A DNA stretch of 64,000 nt, taken from assembly GCF_036924715.1 (NCBI RefSeq), contig NZ_JAZHSB010000001.1, forward strand, positions 2,347,001 through 2,411,000. Reading direction: 5' to 3'. Position 1 is the first letter of the stretch. The number at the start of each line of letters is the position of its first letter. The translations under genes and the position numbers were made by a program. The DNA is from Bradyrhizobium sp. AZCC 1721. Its GTDB lineage: Bacteria > Pseudomonadota > Alphaproteobacteria > Rhizobiales > Xanthobacteraceae. Positions 25,987-35,354 of the stretch are shown here, in pieces. The notes below the pieces were generated by a model, which was not told the origin of the DNA, did not search any database, and saw only the letters and a list, made by a program, of their open reading frames with translations.

Positions 25987-26901
25987 ATGCCAGAATCCGC
26001 CAAACCGCGCGTCGCCGTCATCGGGCTGGGCTCGATGGGCTATGGCATGGCGACCTCGCTGCGCCGTGCGGGGCTGGAGGTCACCGGGTGCGACGTCTCG
26101 GCTGACACGGTCAAGCGGTTCGTCGCCGACGGCGGCAAGGGTGCGGCGACGCCGGCGGCCGCGGCGAAATCGGCCGACATCGTCGTCAGCGTCGTCGTCA
26201 ACGCCGCGCAAACCGAGACCATCCTGTTCGGCGCCAAGGGCGTCGCGGAAACGCTGGCGAAAGGCGCGGTATTCATTTCCTCCGCCACCATGGACCCCGA
26301 TGTCGCGCGGCGTCTGGCCAAACAGTTGGAAGCAACCGGCCGGCACTACCTCGACGCGCCGATTTCCGGCGGCGCACAGCGCGCGGCGCAGGGCGAACTC
26401 ACCATCCTCGCATCCGGCAGTCCGGCCGCGTTTGCCAAAGCGCGGTCCGCGCTGGATGCGATGGCCGCAAAGCTCTACGAACTGGGCAACGAAGCCGGCC
26501 AGGGCGCCGCGTTCAAGATGATCAACCAGTTGCTCGCCGGCGTCCATATCGCTGCCGCTTCCGAGGCCATCGCATTCGCCGCCAAGCAGGGCCTCGACAT
26601 CCGCAAAGTCTACGAGGTGATCACGGCCTCCGCCGGCAATTCCTGGATGTTCGAGAACCGCATGCCGCATGTGCTCGACGGCGATTATGCGCCGCGCAGC
26701 GCGGTCGATATCTTCGTCAAGGATCTCGGCATCATCCAGGACATGGCGCGCTCGGCGAAATTCCCGGTGCCGGTTTCGGCTGCTGCCTTGCAGATGTTCC
26801 TGATGACGTCAGCCGCCGGCATGGGCCGCGATGATGACGCGTCGGTAGCGCGGATGTATGCAAAAGTCACCGGCACGCATCTGCCGGGCGAGCCGAAGTA
26901 A
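25987..26901 (+). CDS. ltnD: L-threonate 2-dehydrogenase
   Basis: 304 residues of the beta-hydroxyacid dehydrogenase family. The NAD motif is VAVIGLGSMGYGMATSL, the substrate motif DAPISGGAQRAAQGEL, and the catalytic Lys is in GAAFKMINQLLAG. It oxidises the C2 hydroxyl of a four-carbon sugar acid to 2-oxo-tetronate. The close relative GarR (tartronate semialdehyde reductase) is excluded by the otnI-otnK neighbours. ATG at 25987 is preferred over 25921 because a GAGGAA ribosome site precedes it and the protein then begins at the usual place. Confidence 0.9.
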   Translation: MPESAKPRVAVIGLGSMGYGMATSLRRAGLEVTGCDVSADTVKRFVADGGKGAATPAAAAKSADIVVSVVVNAAQTETILFGAKGVAETLAKGAVFISSATMDPDVARRLAKQLEATGRHYLDAPISGGAQRAAQGELTILASGSPAAFAKARSALDAMAAKLYELGNEAGQGAAFKMINQLLAGVHIAAASEAIAFAAKQGLDIRKVYEVITASAGNSWMFENRMPHVLDGDYAPRSAVDIFVKDLGIIQDMARSAKFPVPVSAAALQMFLMTSAAGMGRDDDASVARMYAKVTGTHLPGEPK

Positions 26902-26927
26902 GAGCAAGATCAAGAAGGGGACCGTAG

Positions 26928-27710
26928 ATGCCGCGCTTTGCCGCCAATCTCTCCATGATGTTCACCGAGGTCCCGTTCCTCGACCGCTTCGATGCGGCGG
27001 CAACAGCGGGATTTGCCGCGGTCGAATTCCTGTTTCCCTACGACCATCCGGCAGACGCCGTCGGCGAGCGGCTTAAAAAGAACGACCTGACGCAGGCACT
27101 GTTCAATCTGCCGCCGGGTAATTGGGACGCCGGCGAAAAAGGCTTTGCCGCGCTGCCGGAGCGCTTTGACGATCTCAAGCGAAGCCTGGAGACCGCACTG
27201 CCTTACGCGAAGGCGACCGGCGTCAAGCGGCTGCATCTGATGGCGGGCATCGCCGATCGCAGCAGCGCGAAGGCCGTCGAACAATTCTACAAGTCGGTGG
27301 CATGGGCAGCCGAGTTCTACGCGCCCCATGGGCTGGACGTGGTGATCGAGCCGATCAATCCACGCAACGTGCCCGGCTATTTTCTCAATGATTTTGGCTT
27401 CGCACGCGACCTGATTACCGAGCTGAAGATTCCGAACCTGAAGCTGCAGTTCGACATCTATCACTGCCAGATCATTCACGGCGACGTCACCATGCGGCTG
27501 CGCGAGATGATGCCCATCATCGGCCATGTCCAGATCGCCAGCATCCCCTCACGCAACGAGCCCGACGGCGAAGAGCTGAACTATCCGTTCCTGTTCACCG
27601 AGCTCGACCGGCTCGGCTATGGCGGCTTCGTCGGCTGCGAGTACAACCCGCGCGGCAAGACCACCGATGGACTCGGCTGGTTCAAGCCCTATGCCGGAGC
27701 AAAGCCGTGA
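26928..27710 (+). CDS. otnI: 2-oxo-tetronate isomerase (hydroxypyruvate isomerase family)
   Basis: 260 residues, a TIM-barrel sugar isomerase related to Hyi. Metal-binding and catalytic acids are visible in VVIEPINPRNVPGYF (first Glu), LQFDIYHCQIIHGD (Asp, His), HVQIASIPSRNEPD and GYGGFVGCEYNPR (second Glu). It converts 2-oxo-tetronate to 3-oxo-tetronate. The start ATG at 26928 follows AAGGGGA. It overlaps otnK by 4 bases (ATGA-like junction at 27707). Confidence 0.92.
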   Translation: MPRFAANLSMMFTEVPFLDRFDAAATAGFAAVEFLFPYDHPADAVGERLKKNDLTQALFNLPPGNWDAGEKGFAALPERFDDLKRSLETALPYAKATGVKRLHLMAGIADRSSAKAVEQFYKSVAWAAEFYAPHGLDVVIEPINPRNVPGYFLNDFGFARDLITELKIPNLKLQFDIYHCQIIHGDVTMRLREMMPIIGHVQIASIPSRNEPDGEELNYPFLFTELDRLGYGGFVGCEYNPRGKTTDGLGWFKPYAGAKP

Positions 27711-28984
27711 AACTGTCCTTGGGCTGCATCGCCGACGACTACACCGGCGCCTCCGACCTCGCCAATACGCTGACCCGTCAGGGGCTGCGCACGGTGCAGA
27801 CCATCGGCGTTCCGCCGGACGATCTCGCGCTGCCGGAGGTCGATGCGGTGGTGGTGTCGCTCAAGAGCCGCTCGATCGAGGCTGGTGTTGCGGTGGACCG
27901 TTCGCGCGCCGCCGAAAAATGGCTGCGCGGCCGCGGCGCCGGCCACGTGCTGTTCAAGATCTGCTCGACCTTCGATTCCACCGATGCCGGCAATATCGGC
28001 CCGGTGATGGACGCGCTGCGCGCCGACTGCGGCGAGGCGATCGTGCTGGTGACGCCGGCTTTTCCGGAAACCGGCCGCACCGTCTATCAGGGCAATCTGT
28101 TCGTGGGCTCCGCGCCGCTGAACGAAAGCCCGCTGAAGGATCATCCGCTCAATCCGATGCATGATTCCAATCTGGTGCGGGTGCTGGCGCGCCAGAGCCG
28201 GACCCAGGTCGGGCTGGTCGACCTCGCGACGCTCACGCGCGGAGCTGAGGCGGTTCGCGGACGTCTTGCGGAGCTGGCGGGAAAGGGTATCGGCGCGGCC
28301 ATCATCGATGCGGTCTTTGACCGCGATCTGGAAACCATCGGCGACGTCGCGCTGGATCACCGCCTGTCCGTCGGCGCATCTGGCATCGGACTTGGCCTTG
28401 CCCGGGCACTGGTCAGCTCCGGCAAGGTCAAAGCGGCTTCCGCGGGCGCGGTCTCCGGCGTGCCGGTCGGGGGACCGGCGGCGTGTCTTGCGGGGAGCTG
28501 TTCGCAGGCGACGTTGGCGCAGATTGCCAATGCCGAAAAGACCATGGCTGTGCTGCATCTCGATCCCGAGCAGATCATCGCGGGGCCGGCAGAGGCGCGC
28601 CGGGCGCTGGCCTGGGCGAGCGACCGGATCGGGAATGGTCCAATCCTGATCGCCAGCAGTTCGACTCCGGATCAGGTTGCAGCTCTGCAATCTCGGCATG
28701 GCCGCGATGCAGCCGGACATGCCATCGAGCAGGCGATGGCCGATATCGCCGAAGGCCTGGTGCGCACCGGCGTGCGGCGATTGGTTGTCGCCGGTGGTGA
28801 AACTTCGGGCGCCGTCGTTGATCGGCTGAGGATTCCGGGCTTTCTCGTCGGCGAAGAAATCGCTGCAGGCGTGCCGGTTTTGCGCGCGGTCGGCGCCGAG
28901 GACGGCGAGATGCTGCTCGCACTGAAATCGGGCAATTTCGGCGGGACGGAGTTTTTCTCCGATGCCTTGAAGCTGATGCGCTGA
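27707..28984 (+). CDS. otnK: 3-oxo-tetronate kinase (four-carbon acid sugar kinase family)
   Basis: 425 residues, the full length of the DUF1537 family now known as four-carbon acid sugar kinases. The N-terminal substrate motif is CIADDYTGASDLA, and the C-terminal nucleotide part has VVAGGETSGAVV and LALKSGNFGG. It phosphorylates 3-oxo-tetronate at C4, feeding OtnC. The start is GTG at 27707, overlapping the otnI stop. It ends the threonate operon; the next gene, 179 bases away, is a chemoreceptor. Confidence 0.93.
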   Translation: MKLSLGCIADDYTGASDLANTLTRQGLRTVQTIGVPPDDLALPEVDAVVVSLKSRSIEAGVAVDRSRAAEKWLRGRGAGHVLFKICSTFDSTDAGNIGPVMDALRADCGEAIVLVTPAFPETGRTVYQGNLFVGSAPLNESPLKDHPLNPMHDSNLVRVLARQSRTQVGLVDLATLTRGAEAVRGRLAELAGKGIGAAIIDAVFDRDLETIGDVALDHRLSVGASGIGLGLARALVSSGKVKAASAGAVSGVPVGGPAACLAGSCSQATLAQIANAEKTMAVLHLDPEQIIAGPAEARRALAWASDRIGNGPILIASSSTPDQVAALQSRHGRDAAGHAIEQAMADIAEGLVRTGVRRLVVAGGETSGAVVDRLRIPGFLVGEEIAAGVPVLRAVGAEDGEMLLALKSGNFGGTEFFSDALKLMR

Positions 28985-29163
28985 TCGCTTCAAGCCGACA
29001 TTCATTTCCTGGTGAGAACTGTCGCGTAGGTATTTGTACGGACGCGAATTAACTCAACCTGAGGAAGCGTCGGGTTTGATATCCACCAGGCATCTTTCCT
29101 TTCCAAATTCCGGGCCTTTTCCCAGACGGCGTCCCGCGCGCCCAAAACCAAGAGATTCCACCC

Positions 29164-30855
29164 ATGCTCGCCCGCTATTCGATCCGCACCAAGATCATCA
29201 CCGTGGTCGCCTTCCTGCTCGTCGCGATGGCGGGCATGGGTCTGCTCGCGGTGAAGAACATGCGCGCCATCAACGCCAACACGGTCGATATCGCGACCAA
29301 CTGGATGCCGAGTATCCGCGTGCTGGGCGACCTGCGCGCCGGCACCATCACCTACCGCAACGTGATCCGCGAGCACATGCTGTCCGAGACGCTGGAAGAG
29401 AAGCTCTCGATGGAGAAAACGCTCGGCACCGTCACCGAAAGCAACACCAAGATCCGCGCGGCGTACGAACCGCTGATCACCTCGGCGGAGGAACGTGCGC
29501 TGTATGCCGAATGGTCGAGGCTGTGGGACAAATACCGGAAGGGCACCCAGGAGGTCATGGAACTGTCGCGCAAGGCGGCTGGAAATATCCCGACCGAAGC
29601 CCACGACCTGAATACCACGACCGTCAACAAGATCAGCCTCGATGCCGACGCCGTTCTGAAGAAGAGCATCGATCTGAACAATGCCGGCGCGGACAAGGCG
29701 GCAAGGGAGGCGGCCGACAGTTACACCGCCGCTCTCATGATGCTGGCCTTAATTCTCGGCGCCGCCGTCATGATCGGCGTCGGCATCAGCGCCTATCTGG
29801 TTCGCGACGTCTCGCGCGGCATTGCCTCCATCGTCACGCCGATGCAGGCACTGGGTAAGGGCGATCTGAGTGCGGAGGTGCCGCACCAGGGCGAGAAAAC
29901 CGAAATCGGCGCGATGGCCGATACCTTGCAGGTATTCAAGGAAGCGCTGATTGCCAAGAAAGCCGCCGACGAGGCTGCCGCCGCCGACGCCGAAGCCAAG
30001 ATCGAGCGCGGCCGTCGGGTCGACGGCATCACCCGCAACTTCGAAAGCGTGATCGGCGAGATCGTGCAGACGGTATCCTCGGCTTCGACGCAGCTCGAAG
30101 CGTCGGCCGGCACGCTGTCGGCGACCGCCGAGCGCTCGCAGACGCTGACCTCGGCTGTGGCCTCGGCTTCCGGCGAAGCCTCCGCCAACGTGCAGTCGGT
30201 GGCCTCGGCGACCGAAGAGCTCTCTTCCTCGGTCACCGAGATCGGCCGCCAGGTGCAGGCTTCGGCGCGGATGGCGACCGATGCCGTCGGTCAGGCCCGC
30301 GTCACCAACGACCGGGTCAGCGAATTGTCCAAGGCGGCGGGCCGGATCGGCGACGTCGTCGAACTTATCAACACCATCGCCGGCCAGACCAACCTGCTGG
30401 CACTCAACGCCACCATCGAGGCGGCGCGCGCCGGCGAGGCCGGCCGCGGCTTTGCGGTCGTGGCGTCGGAGGTCAAGGCGCTGGCCGAACAGACGGCAAA
30501 AGCCACCGGCGAGATCAGCCAGCAAATTGCCGGCATCCAGGGCGCGACTCAGGATTCCGTAAGCGCGATCAAGGAAATCAGCGGCACCATCGAAAGGCTG
30601 GCGGAGATCTCCTCGGCGATTGCGGCCGCCGTGGAAGAGCAGGGCGCCGCGACCCAGGAAATCTCCCGCAACGTGCAGCAGGCCGCCCGCGGCACCCATC
30701 AGGTCTCCACCAACATCACCGATGTGCAGCGCGGCGCCAGCGAGACCGGTGCGGCCTCCTCGCAGGTGCTATCGGCGGCGCAGTCGCTCTCGGGCGATAG
30801 CCAGCGCCTCAGGCTCGAGGTCGGCAAGTTTCTGGAGTCGGTTCGGGCAGCCTGA
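29164..30855 (+). CDS. methyl-accepting chemotaxis protein 1 (four-helix-bundle sensor)
   Basis: 563 residues. A membrane helix at about 10-30 ([20 protein letters not shown]), a periplasmic four-helix-bundle domain up to about 190, a second helix ([20 protein letters not shown]), a HAMP domain, and a cytoplasmic signalling domain with the conserved tip [20 protein letters not shown] and [18 protein letters not shown]. No C-terminal NWETF tether. It is the first of five receptors. A strong terminator follows, so it is separately transcribed. The ligand is unknown. Confidence 0.93.
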   Translation: MLARYSIRTKIITVVAFLLVAMAGMGLLAVKNMRAINANTVDIATNWMPSIRVLGDLRAGTITYRNVIREHMLSETLEEKLSMEKTLGTVTESNTKIRAAYEPLITSAEERALYAEWSRLWDKYRKGTQEVMELSRKAAGNIPTEAHDLNTTTVNKISLDADAVLKKSIDLNNAGADKAAREAADSYTAALMMLALILGAAVMIGVGISAYLVRDVSRGIASIVTPMQALGKGDLSAEVPHQGEKTEIGAMADTLQVFKEALIAKKAADEAAAADAEAKIERGRRVDGITRNFESVIGEIVQTVSSASTQLEASAGTLSATAERSQTLTSAVASASGEASANVQSVASATEELSSSVTEIGRQVQASARMATDAVGQARVTNDRVSELSKAAGRIGDVVELINTIAGQTNLLALNATIEAARAGEAGRGFAVVASEVKALAEQTAKATGEISQQIAGIQGATQDSVSAIKEISGTIERLAEISSAIAAAVEEQGAATQEISRNVQQAARGTHQVSTNITDVQRGASETGAASSQVLSAAQSLSGDSQRLRLEVGKFLESVRAA

Positions 30856-30873
30856 CAACCGGGCGACCGTCGA

Positions 30874-30913
30874 CGAAAAGACCCGGCTCGCGGAAGCGCG
30901 CCGGGTCTTTTCG
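30874..30913 (+). terminator. intrinsic terminator after chemoreceptor 1
   Basis: CGAAAAGACCCGGC (30874-30887) and GCCGGGTCTTTTCG (30900-30913) form a perfect 14-base-pair stem with a 12-base loop and T-rich descending arm. Confidence 0.85.
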
Positions 30914-30954
30914 CGCTTGGCGCGAAGATGGCGCATCTACAACCCGACTGGATG

Positions 30955-30983
30955 CCCGTAGTCTCACGCAAGCGGAAATTAAC
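30955..30983 (+). promoter_or_regulatory. shared chemoreceptor motif, copy upstream of receptor 2
   Basis: CCCGTA (30955-30960), 5 bases, AC (30966-30967), 8 bases, AAATTAAC (30976-30983). The same pattern with identical spacing occurs upstream of receptors 3 and 4. It lies 119 bases before the ATG and after the previous terminator. Confidence 0.55.
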
Positions 30984-31101
30984 CGGTCCCCGCTACGCTG
31001 CGCCGCATCTTCCGGGATTCGCGCGCAAAGGTTGCCGGTTCCTTTGCGTCGTAAAATTCCACATCCGGACAACTGATTCAGAAGAAATTGGGGTCGTCGA
31101 C

Positions 31102-33132
31102 ATGATCAAGCTCAACCGTATCGGATACAAACTGGGCTTGGCCGGGGCGGTCGGCGTCCTGCTGGCGATCGGCATGGTCGCCAACCAGATGGTCACCGAA
31201 TCGAGGATCGAGGAAGCCAGCGAGCGCGCCGCCCGGTCGCAGCAAGTGGCCGACAACTCGCTCTCCGCCCATATCGACCTGCGCAAGATTCAGCTTGCCG
31301 CCGGCAATGTCAGGCTGGCGAGGACTTCTGCAGAGGTCGAGAAGACCGTTGCCGATTTGCAGCGCTACAAGGCGAGCGGGGCGAAGGAGTTGGAGGCGGC
31401 GCTGGCGATGGCGCAGCGGCCGGATGCCAGGGAACGGCTGCAGAAGATCAAGACCTTGATGGAAGGCTTTACCGCCGCCGTGGAAGATCTCGCCAAAGCG
31501 CAGATCACGCTGCTGGCGCAGATCGACAAGCGCTCGGTCATCTCGGAAGAATGGACCAAGGCGGTCGATGCCCAGTTGAAGTTGCCGGCCATGGCGAAGC
31601 TGGACAACCGCCTCGAGATCGAGCGTTTGCTATTTCAGGCCGATGGAAAGGTGAACGCGTTGCGGGCTGCCGCCTGGAAGCTCGGCGCAACTGGCGATGC
31701 TAACCTGGTCTCGGAGATGGCCAAGACCGAGGCCTCGCTGAAGGACGTGTTCAACAAACTGCGCGGCGAGGCCGATGACCGGGAATTGCTGGTCGTGGTC
31801 AGCAACCTTTCCTCGACCGTCAAGCGCTTCCTGGCCGCCAATGAGGAAGCGGTAAAGACCGAGCAGGTCAAGAACGACATCATCGCCAACCGCACCGTCA
31901 AGGCCGCCGCAGATGTCGCCGACCTGATGGAAACAACCGTCGAGGCCGCGCAAAAGGATGCCAGGACCTCCAAAGACGAGGTTATGGCCGATACCGAGCG
32001 CGCCAACCGCATCAACCTGATCATGGCGATCATCGTCGTCGCGTCGCTGATCGCCTCGGTGGCATTCTCCTTCCTCGGGGTCGCGCGTCCGATGACGCGG
32101 CTGAACGGTGCGCTGGGCGAGATGGCCGGCGGCAATCTCGACGTCGAGATTCCCGGTGCCGGCCGCGGCGACGAAATCGGCGACCTCGCCAAGACGGTGA
32201 CGGTCATCCGCGAGAACGCCGAGCAGAAGGCGCGCGAGGAAGCCGAGGCGAAGGTCCAGCAGGACCAGGTCGCGGCGCAGCGGCGCAAGGCCGAAATGAT
32301 CAAGCTCGCCGACGATTTCGAAGGTGCGGTCGGCGAAATCGTGGACACGGTGTCGTCAGCTTCGACCGAGCTCGAAGCCGCCGCCGGCACGCTGACCGCG
32401 ACCGCCGAACGCGCCCAGGAGCTGACCACGATGGTGGCTGCGGCTTCCGAGGAAGCTTCCACCAATGTGCAGTCGGTGGCTTCCTCCACCGAGGAGATGG
32501 CGTCGTCGATCACCGAGATCGGCCGTCAAGTTCAGGAGTCGGCGCGGATGGCCAATGAGGCCGTCGATCAGGCCCGCACCACCAATGACCGGGTCAGCGA
32601 ATTGTCGAAGGCGGCGGCCCGCATCGGCGCGGTGGTCGAACTCATCAACACCATCGCCGAACAGACCAATTTGCTGGCGCTCAACGCCACCATCGAGGCC
32701 GCCCGTGCCGGCGACGCCGGCCGTGGCTTCGCCGTCGTGGCATCCGAGGTGAAGGCGCTGGCGGAACAAACCTCGAAGGCGACCGGCGAGATCGGCCAGC
32801 AGATCACCGGCATTCAGGCCGCGACGGAGGAGTCCGTCGGTGCGATCCAGGCGATCAGCTCCACGATCGAGAAGCTGTCGGAAATATCCTCGACCATTGC
32901 GGCCGCGGTGGAAGAGCAGGGTGCCGCAACCCAGGAAATCTCCCGCAACGTGCAACAGGCGGCCCGCGGCACCCAGCAGGTCTCCGCCAACATCACCGAC
33001 GTGCAGCGGGGGGCCGGCGAGACCGGATCGGCCTCGACGCAGGTGCTCTCTTCGGCCCAGTCGCTGTCGTCGGACTCCAACCGCCTCAAGCTCGAGGTCG
33101 GCAAGTTCCTGAATTCGGTGCGGGCGGCGTAA
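31102..33132 (+). CDS. methyl-accepting chemotaxis protein 2 (long helical sensor domain)
   Basis: 676 residues. After a short start and a membrane helix ([17 protein letters not shown]), an extended helical periplasmic region of about 270 residues fits a helical bimodular (HBM) sensor. A second membrane helix follows ([21 protein letters not shown]), then HAMP ([20 protein letters not shown]) and the signalling domain with [23 protein letters not shown] at 31102 gives a normal N-terminus; the frame is open upstream to 30928 but that includes the regulatory motif. HBM receptors often sense organic acids; the ligand here is unknown. Confidence 0.92.
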   Translation: MIKLNRIGYKLGLAGAVGVLLAIGMVANQMVTESRIEEASERAARSQQVADNSLSAHIDLRKIQLAAGNVRLARTSAEVEKTVADLQRYKASGAKELEAALAMAQRPDARERLQKIKTLMEGFTAAVEDLAKAQITLLAQIDKRSVISEEWTKAVDAQLKLPAMAKLDNRLEIERLLFQADGKVNALRAAAWKLGATGDANLVSEMAKTEASLKDVFNKLRGEADDRELLVVVSNLSSTVKRFLAANEEAVKTEQVKNDIIANRTVKAAADVADLMETTVEAAQKDARTSKDEVMADTERANRINLIMAIIVVASLIASVAFSFLGVARPMTRLNGALGEMAGGNLDVEIPGAGRGDEIGDLAKTVTVIRENAEQKAREEAEAKVQQDQVAAQRRKAEMIKLADDFEGAVGEIVDTVSSASTELEAAAGTLTATAERAQELTTMVAAASEEASTNVQSVASSTEEMASSITEIGRQVQESARMANEAVDQARTTNDRVSELSKAAARIGAVVELINTIAEQTNLLALNATIEAARAGDAGRGFAVVASEVKALAEQTSKATGEIGQQITGIQAATEESVGAIQAISSTIEKLSEISSTIAAAVEEQGAATQEISRNVQQAARGTQQVSANITDVQRGAGETGSASTQVLSSAQSLSSDSNRLKLEVGKFLNSVRAA

Positions 33133-33158
33133 GCCGCCGACACACTGTAAAGACTACG

Positions 33159-33190
33159 AAGGCTCGCCCCTGAACCGGTGCGGGCCTTTT
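33159..33190 (+). terminator. intrinsic terminator after chemoreceptor 2
   Basis: AAGGCTCGC (33159-33167) pairs with GCGGGCCTT (33180-33188, one G-T pair), followed by further T residues. Confidence 0.7.
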
Positions 33191-33240
33191 GTCGTTCGGA
33201 ATCGATGGGATGCGCTGGCTGCGGGCCTGGTTAATAAAAT

Positions 33241-33269
33241 CCCGTATATCTACTGAGTACAAAATTAAC
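33241..33269 (+). promoter_or_regulatory. shared chemoreceptor motif, copy upstream of receptor 3
   Basis: CCCGTA (33241-33246), 5 bases, AC (33252-33253), 8 bases, AAATTAAC (33262-33269), 76 bases before the ATG. Spacing is identical to the copies before receptors 2 and 4. Confidence 0.55.
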
Positions 33270-33344
33270 GGGTGGAAAGCGCCTGGCGTATACGATTCCG
33301 CGCAATGGGGCTGACGACCGCCGTCGTCGCGTGGGAGACCAAGC

Positions 33345-35046
33345 ATGTTTGGAATGATAAGCCGGGCCAAGCTGACGGTTGGCCGAAAGATCTATGCCCT
33401 CATCTGCCTGAGCTTTGCCGGGCTGCTCGGCATCGCCTTTCTCGATTCGCGCGAACTGGCATCGAGCTTGAACCAGCAGAAGCAGATCGAGCTGCGCCAC
33501 CTCGGCGAACTCGCACTCGGCATCATCAAGGAAGAGCATGCCGCGGCGCAGAAGGGCGGCGTTTCCGACGCCGATGCCCAGAAGCGGGCGATGGCGCGGA
33601 TCGCGGCGCTCAGGTACGGCAACAACGACTATTACTGGATCAATGACATGCATCCGAAAATGGTGATGCATCCGATCAGGCCGGAGATGAACGGCAACGA
33701 TCTTTCGGCCTACAAGGATCCCAACGGCAACCTGTTGTTCGTCGATTTCGTCAATACCGTCAGAAAGAACGGCTCCGGCTTTGTTCCCTATGAATGGCCG
33801 AAGCCCGGCTTCGACAAGCCGCAGCCGAAACTGTCCTACGTGGTCGGCTTCGCCCCGTGGAACTGGGTCGTCGGCACCGGTGTCTACATCGACGACCTGA
33901 CGGCGCAGACCTGGGCCTCGACCCAGCGCTCGCTGATCGTTGCCGGTGTAGTTCTGCTATTTACGCTCGTGGTGTCGATCTTCGTGGCGCGTACGCGTCA
34001 CCGGTCCGCTGCAGCGGATGACGGTTGCGATGAACGATCTCGCGAGCGGCAACCTTGCCGTCGAGGTGCCCGGCGTCGGGCGCGGCGACGAGGTTGGCGA
34101 GATGGCCAAGGCCGTCGAAGTGTTCAAGAGCAATGCCATTGCCCGCCAGTCGCTGGAGGCCGAGCAGCACGCGGCCGAGACCCGCGCCGTGGCGAGCCGC
34201 AAGGCGGATATGAGCAAGATGGCCGACGATTTCGAGGCCGCAGTCGGCCGGATCGTCGAAGCCGTGTCGTCGGCATCCAGTCAGCTCGAGGTGTCGGCGG
34301 GTACGCTGACGTCGACCGCGGAACGCGCGCAGGAACTTGCGACAACGGTCGCCTCGGCCTCCGAGGAAGCCTCGACCAACGTGCAGTCGGTGGCCTCGGC
34401 CACCGAAGAGATGGCGTCATCCGTCACCGAGATCAGCCGCCAGGTGCAGGAATCGGCACGGATGGCCAACGACGCCGTGGAGCAGGCCCGCACGACCAAT
34501 GACCGCGTCAGCGAATTGTCGAAGGCGGCAACCCGCATCGGCGACGTCGTCGAACTGATCAACACCATCGCCGGCCAGACCAACCTGCTTGCGCTCAACG
34601 CCACCATCGAGGCGGCGCGCGCCGGCGAGGCCGGCCGCGGCTTCGCGGTCGTGGCCTCCGAGGTCAAGGCACTGGCCGAGCAGACTGCAAAAGCCACCGG
34701 CGAAATCGGCCAACAGATCACCGGCATCCAGGCCGCTACCCAGGAATCCGTGAACGCGATCCAGGCGATCAGTGGCACCATCGAGAAGCTGTCGGAGATT
34801 TCGTCGACGATTGCGGCGGCCGTGGAAGAGCAGGGCGCCGCGACGCAGGAAATCTCCCGCAACGTGCAGCAGGCGGCCATGGGCACCCAGCAGGTGTCCT
34901 CCAACATTACCGACGTGCAGCGCGGCGCCAGCGAAACCGGATCGGCGTCCTCGCAGGTGCTTGCGGCGGCGCAATCGCTGTCAGGCGACTCGAACCGCCT
35001 CAAGCTCGAGGTCAGCCGGTTCCTCGACTCGGTGCGGGCAGCCTGA
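33345..35046 (+). pseudogene. methyl-accepting chemotaxis protein 3 (sCache sensor), frameshifted
   Basis: The frame from 33345 encodes a membrane helix (YALICLSFAGLLGIAFL) and a single Cache domain (NNDYYWINDMHPKMVMHP, then VVGFAPWNWVVGTGVYIDD). After the second membrane helix near 33995 it goes out of frame. The HAMP and signalling domains continue in the next frame ([20 protein letters not shown] from about 33997) to the stop at 35046. Removing one base near 33990-33997 restores a 566-residue receptor. The downstream half is about 98% identical to receptor 4 with almost only silent changes, so the break is very recent or a sequencing error. Confidence 0.85.
34199..35046 (+). repeat. 848-bp near-identical repeat, copy 1 (receptor 3)
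   Basis: Matches 36571-37418 at a constant offset of 2372 bases. By hand I count about 16 mismatches (about 98% identity); only one changes an amino acid (Ser to Gly near the C-terminus). It covers the methylation helices and signalling tip to the stop codon. Confidence 0.92.
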
Positions 35047-35073
35047 CAGGGCCTGGACAGGCCCGAGTCAAAC

Positions 35074-35104
35074 AAGAGCCCGGCTTCCAAAGCCGGGCTC
35101 TTTT
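35074..35104 (+). terminator. intrinsic terminator after chemoreceptor 3
   Basis: AAGAGCCCGGCTT (35074-35086) pairs perfectly with AAGCCGGGCTCTT (35090-35102), then TT, with a 3-base loop. Confidence 0.9.
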
Positions 35105-35201
35105 GCATCCGGCGTGAATTGCTTCAAACAACCGGCGTTCGCCGCGGCGTGCCTGCGGCCATTTCATAAAACGACGCAGGCACCGATAGCGCTCCCGCCC
35201 T

Positions 35202-35230
35202 CCCGTAATTTTACTTGCTGCCAAATTAAT
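35202..35230 (+). promoter_or_regulatory. shared chemoreceptor motif, copy upstream of receptor 4
   Basis: CCCGTA (35202-35207), 5 bases, AC (35213-35214), 8 bases, AAATTAAT (35223-35230), about 125 bases before the start codon. Confidence 0.55.
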
Positions 35231-35354
35231 GCATGTGAAAGTCGTCAAGTGATTTGATGAGGGACGGCTTGGCCACGTCCTGCGGATTCGCGGATTGCGG
35301 AAAAAGCCTGGATCGGGCAACGGCGTCCAAAATCCCAACTCATGGAGACCTGTC

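Larger units (their letters stand above)
35047..35354. other. 308-base gap between chemoreceptors 3 and 4
   Basis: No gene is visible. It contains a perfect terminator hairpin at 35074-35104, the shared chemoreceptor motif at 35202-35230, and an otherwise unremarkable leader before the next gene. Confidence 0.7.
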
